From Prochlorococcus sp. AG-402-L09 (GTDB lineage Bacteria; Cyanobacteriota; Cyanobacteriia; PCC-6307; Cyanobiaceae): a DNA stretch of 64,000 nucleotides. Position numbers and translations under genes: made by a program. Under the pieces are notes generated by a model. It saw nothing but the letters and a program-made list of their open reading frames with translations, had not been told where the DNA came from and ran no database searches. Position 1 is the first letter of the stretch. Each line of letters starts with the position of its first letter. This document shows, one piece after another, positions 1 through 7,600 of the stretch. Where the stretch lies: assembly GCA_003216715.1 (NCBI GenBank), contig QCIK01000005.1, positions 62,001 through 126,000 of the forward strand, given 5' to 3'.

Positions 1-449
1 AAGGTAAACCCAAAATAATTAAAACCCATCAATTACCTAATGATAATAGAAAGACTATTTATATCATTAGAGACGGTAGAGCATCTTTGGTTAGTTTATA
101 TGAATTTTTTAATAAAGAAGTTCCGTTGAAAACAATAATGGAAGGTAAGACTAAATTTGGTAAATGGTGCGATCATGTTGAATCTTGGGATCCATTGCAT
201 AGAAAAGATACTTTATTGTTGTCATATGAGGAATTAGACAATGATTTACAATCAAATTTGATAAAAATTAGTGATTTCTTAAAAGTAAAAGTAATTAAGA
301 ATAAAATTCCTAGTAGAGATGAAATAGCGGCAATAGATGGAAGATGTGTAAGGAAAAAGAGTAATTGGAGGGAAAAAATTAGTCAGGAAGATGTAAGAAT
401 GTTTAATTTGATTAACCAAGGAACTCTTGCGAAATTCAACTATCTTTAA
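1..449 (+). CDS. Sulfotransferase family protein, C-terminal part (cut by window start)
   Basis: The open frame runs in from the left edge (codons from base 3), so an apparent ATG at 87 is internal. Near the edge it shows KTHQLP and then RDGRASLVSLYEF, the pattern of PAPS-dependent sulfotransferases: a substrate-side KTH followed by the RDxR/S 3'-phosphate-binding segment. A later LSYEELDND fits the family's C-terminal part, and LRF/KSNWREK-like residues near the end are consistent with it. About 148 residues are visible. Such enzymes move sulfate from PAPS to sugars or other acceptors; the acceptor cannot be read here. In Prochlorococcus these genes are typical of variable surface-polysaccharide regions, which fits the tmRNA-derived repeat just downstream. 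Family call good, role inferred. Confidence 0.75.
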   Translation, partial: GKPKIIKTHQLPNDNRKTIYIIRDGRASLVSLYEFFNKEVPLKTIMEGKTKFGKWCDHVESWDPLHRKDTLLLSYEELDNDLQSNLIKISDFLKVKVIKNKIPSRDEIAAIDGRCVRKKSNWREKISQEDVRMFNLINQGTLAKFNYL

Positions 450-522
450 GAAATAGTATTAATTTTTGCTAGAGCATTTTTTAAATTTGAATGATATTCA
501 ATGTTTACAAGTTACAGAATAG

Positions 523-544
523 CTGACTTGGTCAGTCATTTTTT
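523..544 (+). terminator. Intrinsic terminator after the sulfotransferase gene
   Basis: CTGAC (523-527) and GTCAG (531-535) form a short stem, with an overlapping alternative TGACT/AGTCA, followed by a T-rich tail to 544. It lies about 75 nt after the sulfotransferase stop on the same strand. A near copy lies at 1232-1254 after the cupin gene, so the two terminators belong to the duplicated block described in the findings. Confidence 0.55.
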
Positions 545-603
545 ATGGATATTTGTTCTGAAATTTGTCCTAACTTCGATATTCCTTGAATTGCTGAATT
601 ATT

Positions 604-666
604 AGACTCGTTCTACTGGAAAGAGAGTGAGACACTTGCAGGCTTCTTGGATTACTTGAGTAATAC
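604..666 (-). repeat. Degenerate partial copy of the tmRNA (ssrA) 3' end
   Basis: This non-coding stretch aligns by hand with 1354-1416, the end of the tmRNA coding piece, in the same orientation. Across the core from GAGAGTGAG to GTAATA (43 positions) 36 match. Upstream, the terminator at 523-544 and a TTGTCCTAAC-like segment also resemble the block beside ssrA, so the copied unit is probably 150-200 bp with an internal deletion. The tag and tRNA-like parts are missing, so it cannot be a working tmRNA. Fragments of tRNA or tmRNA genes at island ends are a known by-product of site-specific integration. Confidence 0.65.
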
Positions 667-736
667 GGGACCTCAAAGATTATTCATGTTTAATCGGACT
701 AGTTCAGCTATAACTTGCTGGTATCTCTAGAACTCA

Positions 737-1168
737 ATGCGCCGTTTTTTACTTCTTGCACTAACAGCTGGAATTTCTATACCAATAGTTGCTTGTAGTC
801 CTAAGCAGCAAGCATCCCGTGAACCGGTGGTGGTGGAAACTCTGATTAGTGCAACTGAATCTTGGAATGGAGATTCATTTAAGTATCCAAGAGGGCAAGC
901 AGAAATGAAACTCGAAAAAATAACTGCTCAACCTGGGTTTAAAACACCTCTGCACTTACATCCACAGCCTGGAATTATTTATGTGCAAAGAGGAACTCTC
1001 TATTGTGAAACTAGTGATGGAAAATCCTTGACAGTAGCTGCTGGAGAAAGCTTTGCTTCATCGCAGGATACAGTTCATTACTGTGAAAATAATGGTGAAG
1101 AAGATATGGTGGTTTTTGTTGCCTCCGCAGGTGCTAAAGGCAAAAAGACAACTGTTACTACTGAGTAA
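737..1168 (+). CDS. Cupin-domain lipoprotein, secreted
   Basis: 143 residues. The N-terminus is a lipoprotein signal: two Arg, a hydrophobic run, and a lipobox ending VAC at Cys20. The rest is a small single-cupin domain with a metal-site pattern PLHLHPQPG about residues 71-79 and the glycine turn RGTLYCE, then a second half with AAGESF and a late His in TVHYCEN. It should be a membrane-anchored, periplasm-facing metal-binding beta-barrel; substrate unknown. It sits alone between two copies of a tmRNA-derived repeat, with its own terminator downstream, so it may be cargo gained at the island edge. The ATG at 737 is the only start giving a full signal peptide. Confidence 0.75.
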   Translation: MRRFLLLALTAGISIPIVACSPKQQASREPVVVETLISATESWNGDSFKYPRGQAEMKLEKITAQPGFKTPLHLHPQPGIIYVQRGTLYCETSDGKSLTVAAGESFASSQDTVHYCENNGEEDMVVFVASAGAKGKKTTVTTE

Positions 1169-1231
1169 ATTAAACCTTTCAATGCTTGAATGAAACTGGT
1201 TGACAGCCGATTGCTATCGGAACCAGAAGGG

Positions 1232-1254
1232 CTGACTGAGGTCAGTCCTTTTTT
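1232..1254 (+). terminator. Intrinsic terminator after the cupin gene
   Basis: GACTGA (1234-1239) and TCAGTC (1242-1247) form a perfect stem (an alternative pairing is CTGAC/GTCAG), followed by a run of T from 1249 to 1254. It is about 65 nt after the cupin stop and points the same way. It resembles the terminator at 523-544. It also lies just beyond the 3' end of the convergent tmRNA gene but has no T run in that direction. Confidence 0.65.
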
Positions 1255-1354
1255 GTGGCTTTGAGACGATAGAGAATTGTTTTTAAAGAGGAATATGGGA
1301 TTTTGCCCTTAACTTTGCCCTTAAGTTGTTTTTGACGATTTTATAAGATCTTGA

Positions 1355-1634
1355 GACTCTATCTGCGGGAATGAGAGTGAGGCCCTCGCAGGCCTCGTGG
1401 ATCACTTGGGTAATAAGGCTGATCTGACCCCATCTCCGTTAAAAGATCAAGCAGCAACAGGGGCTGTTTGACGGGAGAAACTAACGATGTTGTTAGCAGT
1501 TATGGTTTTGCTCTGACCGAGCAGGCTTCAGTCACTCGCCTGATACCCCGTCGAAGCCATTGCAACCCCATTTTATGGAGCTGAGCGGAATCGAACCGCT
1601 GTCCGAGATATTGGTGTGAATCACCTAGTCCATT
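1355..1634 (-). ncRNA. ssrA: tmRNA, permuted two-piece form
   Basis: On the minus strand the acceptor piece comes first: a T-arm (AGCGG-TTCGATT-CCGCT) and CAGCTCC-A with the discriminator base at 1576; CCA is not encoded. A 6-nt spacer (1570-1575) follows, then the coding piece starting GGGGTTG at 1569, which pairs with CAGCTCC as a 7-bp acceptor stem with wobble. The tag frame is 1497-1447: GCT resume codon, peptide ANNIVSFSRQTAPVAA, TGA stop. This order is the circular permutation known from picocyanobacterial two-piece tmRNA, which tags stalled nascent proteins for proteolysis. The outer ends (near 1634 and 1355) are approximate. A relic of the 3' end is found at 604-666. Confidence 0.95.
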
Positions 1635-1726
1635 AGAAAATAGACAAATATATTCTGACAGATGTTTTGGAATTAATCGATTAGTGTTTAAAGAAGTTTT
1701 TGAGAGTTTTTATTAACTTACAAGTA

Positions 1727-2851
1727 ATGAAACTTGTTGCATCTATTTCTCAAGGTCTGGAACAAGAGGGCGCGAAAGAGTTGATTGAACTTGGAGCTAC
1801 ATCAGTTCAACCTTCAAGGAGACACATTTTATTCGAAGCTGATTTGGCTTGTTTATATAGATTGCATCTAAGGGCTCGCTTGTCTTTTAGATTTTTAAGA
1901 GAGATTTCCAGATTTCCTTGTCATGGTCCTCATGAACTATATAGCTGTGTTCAAAGAGCAATTGATTGGGAAAAATGGCTCCAGCCCAAAAGAAGTTTTC
2001 GAGTAGATGTCACTGGATTTGGTGAAGGATTATCACACACTCATTTCACTGCTTTGAAAGTTAAAAATGCAATTATTGACTTTCAAAGAGAACGTTGGGG
2101 TTGTCGTTCGAATATTGAGTTGATTAATCCAGATATTTGTTTTCATTTGCATGTTTCAAATAATCAAGCCGTTTTAAGTGTTGATGGCAGCAATTCAAGT
2201 CTTCATAGAAGGGGATATAAGCCAGCTATTGGGATTGCTCCGCTTAAGGAGACATTGGCTGCAGGTTTAATGCGAATGACTGAGTGGGATGGAACAATTA
2301 ATTTGGTTGATCCATTGTGTGGTTCTGGAACATTGTTAATTGAAGCAGTTAGTACTTTGCTTGGAATTGCATCTGGTATGGATAGACAATTTTTGTTTAA
2401 AAATTGGCCGGATTTTGATATCTCTATTTGGGATAAAGAATTACAAATGGCACAGAAAAAGAAAAATATTAATTGGAAGTTTCCAAAAATAATTGGGTGC
2501 GAACTTGATGAAATGATTGCTAACTCTGCAAGAGATAACGTTATGAAAGCCGGCTTAGAAAATTATATAGAAATCATCAATTGTCCTTTTCAAGAATTTA
2601 CCTTGCCATTTGGATTAGGACTTTTGATTTGTAACCCTCCTTATGGAAAAAGAATAGGAGATGAAAATAAATTACCTAAGCTTTATAAAGAATTAGGTGA
2701 ATTTTGCAAAAAAAATGCCTCTGGCTGGGATCTTTGGTTACTTAATGGAAATCCAAAATTAAGTAAATATTTAGGGATGAAAGCAAACCGTCGTTTTCAA
2801 GTAAACAATGGTTCTATCGATTGTCGTTGGTTAAATTATAAAATTAAATAA
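1727..2851 (+). CDS. THUMP-domain class I RNA methyltransferase (RlmL N-terminal-half type)
   Basis: About 374 residues from the ATG at 1727. A TTG at 1700 would add nine residues, but homologues as I remember them begin close to MKLVASISQGLEQEG. The first half is a THUMP-type RNA-binding region (THFTALKVKNAI-like segment). The second half is a Rossmann methyltransferase with the SAM loop DPLCGSGTLLIEA near residue 195 and the catalytic motif IV NPPYG near residue 303, typical of base N-methylation. The family includes the m2G2445 23S rRNA methylase domain of RlmL, so a 23S rRNA guanine is the likely target (inferred). It ends one base short of a convergent gene. Confidence 0.8.
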   Translation: MKLVASISQGLEQEGAKELIELGATSVQPSRRHILFEADLACLYRLHLRARLSFRFLREISRFPCHGPHELYSCVQRAIDWEKWLQPKRSFRVDVTGFGEGLSHTHFTALKVKNAIIDFQRERWGCRSNIELINPDICFHLHVSNNQAVLSVDGSNSSLHRRGYKPAIGIAPLKETLAAGLMRMTEWDGTINLVDPLCGSGTLLIEAVSTLLGIASGMDRQFLFKNWPDFDISIWDKELQMAQKKKNINWKFPKIIGCELDEMIANSARDNVMKAGLENYIEIINCPFQEFTLPFGLGLLICNPPYGKRIGDENKLPKLYKELGEFCKKNASGWDLWLLNGNPKLSKYLGMKANRRFQVNNGSIDCRWLNYKIK

Positions 2852-2852
2852 T

Positions 2853-3239
2853 TTAATTTTTTCCTAAAACAGCTTTTGTAGTTTTTGCAATTCCCTCTAA
2901 GGTTTCTGGAAGATAAGGTCCTTTTGCCAGGTATCCTCCAATTCGTAGACTCATTCCTGCCAAAACAAGATTGATAAAAACTAAAATTAAGATTGTAGAT
3001 TTGTTATCTATCTCGAGCAAGTCTCTAAGCCAAAATCCAAGAATTAATTCAGACCCTAGTAAGGCAAATAACATCAATACTCCTCCAGTCGCTAAGAAAA
3101 TGACACCACTTATTAGTCGGCGTTTTTCTCTGTCCATTTCTTGAAGTGCAATGCGCACATGAAGATCCATAACTGAACTTGCTAATGCAGTAACTCTTGC
3201 TGCAGCACCTAAGCCTTTTTTGCGTTCTGAGTTTGTCAT
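2853..3239 (-). CDS. Phage-holin-family (DUF1469-like) small membrane protein
   Basis: 128 residues with two predicted membrane helices, around 44-65 and 80-101. A short amphipathic N-terminal region (RVTALASSVMDLHVRIALQEMDREKRR) is followed by a hairpin of helices, as in the putative Actinobacterial holin-X/DUF1469 superfamily. Despite the family name, cyanobacterial members are chromosomal and not linked to prophages; nothing phage-like surrounds this gene. Its start overlaps the stop of the upstream gene in a TAATG arrangement, so the two are translated together. Function unknown. Confidence 0.65.
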   Translation of the reverse strand: MTNSERKKGLGAAARVTALASSVMDLHVRIALQEMDREKRRLISGVIFLATGGVLMLFALLGSELILGFWLRDLLEIDNKSTILILVFINLVLAGMSLRIGGYLAKGPYLPETLEGIAKTTKAVLGKN

Positions 3240-3703
3240 TAATTTCTTCTGCCTCCTCCAAGAAGTATGCCAAATACAACTCCAATTCCAGCAGCAATAC
3301 CTATGGCTAAGAGAGGTCTTTTTCTTACAGGCTTCTCGATTTTCGGTCTTAAAGTACTATTTAATTCATCTAAAAGGTTTTCAAGCTGTTGTTCGAGTGG
3401 CTCTAAAGACTCTGCTAGACCCCTTGTTGTGTCAGTTGCAGAATGAAAAATTTCTTCTAATTGTTCTTGTACTCCAAAACTGTTTTTGCCTGAATGTAAT
3501 GATATGACATTGATTAAATCGTCAAGACTGCCTTTTGTGGCTTCTAATGTTTGCCTAGCTAAATCTGGCCAACGCTCTTGAATTTTTGGTAATAAATTAT
3601 CAAATTGTTCATTGAACCATTGCTCAGAGGACTTTTCAGTAATTGGATCTTCAGCTTCCACTGAATTTGGTGTTGTAGAGGATGAGGAATTCACTGATTC
3701 CAT
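3239..3703 (-). CDS. C-tail-anchored, DUF883-like membrane protein
   Basis: 154 residues: an acidic, Ser/Thr-rich N-terminus (about 1-25), a long helical and probably coiled-coil section (about 28-125), a basic patch KPVRKRP and a single C-terminal membrane helix about 131-150 ending GGGRRN. This layout resembles the ElaB/YqjD (DUF883) proteins, which tether to the inner membrane through a C-terminal helix with a GG/RR tail; ribosome association is known for YqjD, not shown here. It forms a two-gene unit with the following holin-family gene. A palindrome lies 20 bp upstream. Confidence 0.6.
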   Translation of the reverse strand: MESVNSSSSTTPNSVEAEDPITEKSSEQWFNEQFDNLLPKIQERWPDLARQTLEATKGSLDDLINVISLHSGKNSFGVQEQLEEIFHSATDTTRGLAESLEPLEQQLENLLDELNSTLRPKIEKPVRKRPLLAIGIAAGIGVVFGILLGGGRRN

Positions 3704-3722
3704 AAACCCAAAAGTTTATTCA

Positions 3723-3740
3723 ACAATATAGAGATATTGT
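3723..3740. promoter_or_regulatory. Perfect hairpin in the leader of the DUF883/holin operon
   Basis: ACAATAT (3723-3729) and ATATTGT (3734-3740) enclose a 4-nt AGAG loop, a perfect 7-bp inverted repeat. It lies 20-37 bp upstream of the ATG at 3703 on the minus strand. It could be a transcription-factor half-site pair or a leader hairpin; it has no T-tail toward the operon, so it is not an obvious terminator. Confidence 0.35.
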
Positions 3741-3921
3741 CCTATTCGAAACCCCTTATTGGAATTCAATTTTTAAAGTTGCCTTATATACGTACTGAAT
3801 TTTTGAGTTTTAAATGTTTGAAGTCCAAAATTTCATAAGAATTTTTCGTCGTCTTTGCTTACAAATATTGCTATTCGAATACTTATAGTGCTAAACGTCA
3901 TTGGTATCTCCATAACAACCC

Positions 3922-4059
3922 ATGGGCGTCGGAATTTCATCAATGGTATTTGCTTCTAATACAATCCCTACTGATTTTGGCCTAGTATTAGCTTCAATAG
4001 CAGGTGCTGGAAGCCTTCTTTTAATTGCCTTAAGGTTTGTACCTGAGGCTAAAAGCTAA
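3922..4059 (+). CDS. Small single-span membrane protein (45 aa)
   Basis: The reading frame codes for MGVGISSMVFAS, then a hydrophobic span (DFGLVLASIAGAGSLLLIALRF) and a short charged tail VPEAKS. It has one membrane helix at about residues 19-38. The size and shape resemble small photosystem or cytochrome b6f subunits, but it does not match any I know (not PsbX, PsaM, PetM or PsbY). It stands alone in a 450-bp spacer with room for its own promoter. Probably a real, conserved picocyanobacterial gene; comparative evidence would settle it. Confidence 0.55.
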   Translation: MGVGISSMVFASNTIPTDFGLVLASIAGAGSLLLIALRFVPEAKS

Positions 4060-4152
4060 AAGGTTTATCGTTCTGCAATGTGGATTGAGGAGACTTGTCT
4101 CCTGAAATATTTTCATGGAAATTTCTTTATTTAGTTTTTTATTATTTTTCAA

Positions 4153-4539
4153 TTGAATACTCTTAGTAAAAAAAAACCTTACAGGTGGGTTTTATTAAGA
4201 CATGTTGGAGCACCTGATGACTTGAGAGGTATTCATTTTGATTTTCTTTTAGAGGATAAAAATTTTTGTAGAACTTGGCGTTTAAGTGATATTCCATTAT
4301 TGGACGGACCTTCTGTCGATTCAGTTTATGTCGCTCCTCATAAACTGGAATGGCTTGAAATTGAAGAAAAGGTTGTTTCTGGCAATAGAGGGGTTGCAAC
4401 TAGAATTAAAAAGGGTGTTTTTGCGAGCTGCTTCCAAAGTATTCCGATTGGTTATGTAAAATTAAATCTTCATTGGGAAGATTCAGAAGTTGATTTGGTA
4501 ATAGATGAAAATGGTTGCAGAATTTTCAGCAAAAAATAG
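4153..4539 (+). CDS. Stand-alone LigD 3'-phosphoesterase-like domain protein
   Basis: 128 residues from a TTG start. The order of motifs follows the DNA ligase D N-terminal phosphoesterase family: H-F-DFLLED (about 27-34), RTWRL (about 39-43), PHKLEWLEIEE (about 61-71) and VSGNRG (about 73-78), followed by a conserved glycine and aromatic. In full LigD this domain trims 3' ends in break repair. Single-domain relatives are annotated as 'DNA polymerase ligase N-terminal domain' proteins. Here there is no ligase, primase or Ku nearby; the next gene is smc. The fold assignment is a motif judgement, and activity is not implied. Confidence 0.6.
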   Translation: MNTLSKKKPYRWVLLRHVGAPDDLRGIHFDFLLEDKNFCRTWRLSDIPLLDGPSVDSVYVAPHKLEWLEIEEKVVSGNRGVATRIKKGVFASCFQSIPIGYVKLNLHWEDSEVDLVIDENGCRIFSKK

Positions 4540-4618
4540 CAATTATTGCTTGTTACCTAGAAGGCCTTGAGTTTCTCTGATATTTCGCTAACGTCATTCA
4601 TATCGTGGATACATTCTG

Positions 4619-7600
4619 TTGGTCCATATCAACCATGTAGATCTTTCTCATTTCAAGTCCTTCGGTGGATCGATGTCGATTCCACTGGAAGAGGGATTTA
4701 CAGTCGTAACAGGTCCAAATGGTTCAGGAAAAAGCAATATTCTGGATGGAGTTTTATTTTGCTTAGGTCTGGCAAATAGTCGAGGTATGAGAGCAGATAG
4801 ATTGCCTGATTTGGTTAATAGTGGAGTATTAAAAGCTGGAAAATCTTCGGAAACTAAAGTGACTGTAAAGTTTGATTTAACTGATTGGCAGCCCGATGAA
4901 GCAGAAGATGGTATCGAACCTAATGAAGAAGGACCTTGGATTAAGCATGGTCAAAAAGAATGGACAGTTTCAAGAAGATTAAAGGTTATGCCAGGAGGTT
5001 CATATGCTTCTACTTACAGTGCAGATGGTGAGAATTGTAATTTGCAGCAATTGCAAACCCAATTAAGGCGACTCAGGATTGATCCTGAAGGCAGCAATGT
5101 TGTTATGCAAGGAGATGTTACTAGAATTGTTTCTATGAGCAATAAAGATCGTAGAGGTCTTATAGACGAACTTGCAGGTGTTGCATTATTTGATACTCGT
5201 ATTGATCAAACACGTTCAAAGTTAGATGATGTCTACGAAAGACAGGAACGTTGTAGAATTGTTGAACAAGAGTTAAATATTTCCAAACAGCGCTTACAAA
5301 AAGATTGTGAGAAAGCCAGTTTATATAAAGAACTTAAAAATCAAGTATTAATTGGAAGACAGCAAGAATTAGTTTTATCTTATGAAGATTCAAAAAAGGC
5401 TTTAGAAAAATTAGAATTAGGGCATCAAGAATTGAAAAATAAAGAAAAAATAGATTCAGAGAAATTATTAAATAGTGAAAATAAGCTTAAAAAGTCTATA
5501 GATACATTAGATCTTTTACAGAAAAATGTTAAAGAACTTGGAGAAGATCAATTACTTGCTGTTCAAGCTAAAATAGCAGGAATTGAATCTCAGCATAGAG
5601 AGTTGGAACGGCAGGGAATTAATCATAAAAATGAAGGGGAAAAACTAAAGGAATATAGAAATAATCTTCTTCAGAAAAAGAAAGAATACAAAACTGAATT
5701 ACAAAATAGATTTAATGAAATTAATCCTGAAGATTTAGATAAAGCTGAGTTAAAATGTAAAGAAGCTGAGGCTTGGGTTGAATCTTCTCGAAGGAAACTT
5801 TCAGAAGTTGCTGGTCTTTCTGGTGCTTGGATAGAAAAACAAAAGAAAACTAAAAATGATTTAAATCAAATTAGATTGAAATTAGATCCTAAAAGACTAG
5901 AAAAACAAAATCTTGAGGAAAGCTTATTGCAATTAAATGTTATTTTAAAAGAATTAAATAGTGATCAAAAATCTGATGAATCTGCTAATCAAAAAGTACA
6001 TATAGAAATTAATGATTTGAATAAAGAATGGGAGAATATATTACGTACAATATCACTTAAAAAAGAAGAGTTCCAAGAATTAGTTTCAGAAAAAGGTATA
6101 CAAGAACGAACTAGATATAGATTAGAGAAAGAACAAGCAAAGCTTCAAAATGATATTGCTAGGTTAGAAAGTAGAAAAGAGATCATATACGAAAGCAGAG
6201 GAACAAGTGCATTGACTTTATTATTAGAATCTGGTTTAGATGGGATTCATGGACCTGTTGCTAACTTAGGTGAGGTTGAAGATCGATACAGGATTGCTCT
6301 TGAGGTTGCTGCAGGATCAAGACTTGGCCAAGTTGTTGTTGATAACGATCAAATAGCTGCACAGTCAATAGATCTTTTAAAACGTAAAAGAGCAGGAAGA
6401 TTGACTTTTTTACCTCTTAATAAGATTTTAAAAAACTTAAAAAATAAATCTGAAGTATTTGAGAGGTCGGTTTCTACTAATTTCAAAACAAATAATGGAT
6501 TTATTGGTAAAGCGATTGATCTGATTAAATTTGATCCAATATATAAAAATGTTTTTATATATGTATTTGGTGAAACAGTCGTGTTTGGTGACTTGTTATC
6601 AGCTCGTGATCAACTTGGTATTAAGAGAGCTGTTACTTTAGAAGGGGAATTGTTAGAGAAAAGTGGAGCCATGACAGGTGGAAGTATCAATACTAGAGGC
6701 TTAGGTTTAAGCTTTGGTAGAGTAAATGATAAAGATGATTGTGATCCATTGAAGAATAGATTATTGGAAGTTGGCGAGACTTTAATTAATTGTCAAAAGA
6801 AAGAAAAACAACTTATTAATCAGCTAGAAAATTTTAGAAATGATCTCAATAAATTGGAACAAAAAAAAGCAGCACTTGATGCTGAAAGAGTTACTTCTAA
6901 AAGGTCAAATTCACCTTTATTAGAACGCCAAAGTCTTCGTTCAAAAAGGATACAAGATCTTCTTAAGGCTAAAAAGGAAAAACTCTTTCAATTAGAGTCT
7001 ATTAATTTGAATATCAAACCTTTAGAAGTCGATCTATTGAGAATAGAGAAGGAGGAAAAAACACTAGATCAATCAAGTCATTCATCTGTTTGGACTGACT
7101 TACAAAAGGAACTAGAAGATGCTGATAAAAACCTTCTTGATTTTAGAAATAAGAGAGATGAGATTTCTAATAAGCAGTCACAAAATAAACTTGCTATCGA
7201 TCGATTAAATGATAAAGAAAATTCTTTAGTAATTGAAGAACAACGCCTTCAGGACTCGATAGAGACTCTTGCTACTGCTCATATGAATTGGCGAGAGCAA
7301 AACAAGCAACTTGATTCAAGTCGTCAAGATTTGTTAAATGAACAACAAAATCTAGAAACTCGTTTTGGGGAAAAACGACGTGAAAGAGATTCTGTTGAAG
7401 CGGATGTAGCTAAAAAACGCCTTAACCTTCAAGAACTTCAATGGAATCTTGAACGTCTAATTCAAGATCAAAAAAATATGCAGGATGAGATACGAATGGA
7501 AAGTATTCGATCTGCAGAATTAGAGAAGAAGTTGCCTAATCCTTTGCCTTTGATTTCAGACCAAATAAAAGAAAACGGTCTTGAGGCTTTACGTTCTGAT

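Noticed and set aside
1300-1330. Tandem repeat TTGCCCTTAAC/TTTGCCCTTAAG
   Set aside because: Only two imperfect units beside the tmRNA; likely a local slippage product and not a repeat array.
1371-1427. Peptide frame MRVRPSQASWITWVIRLI on the plus strand
   Set aside because: It is antisense to the 3' end of the tmRNA coding piece and follows that RNA's conserved structure; no ribosome site, so an annotation artefact.
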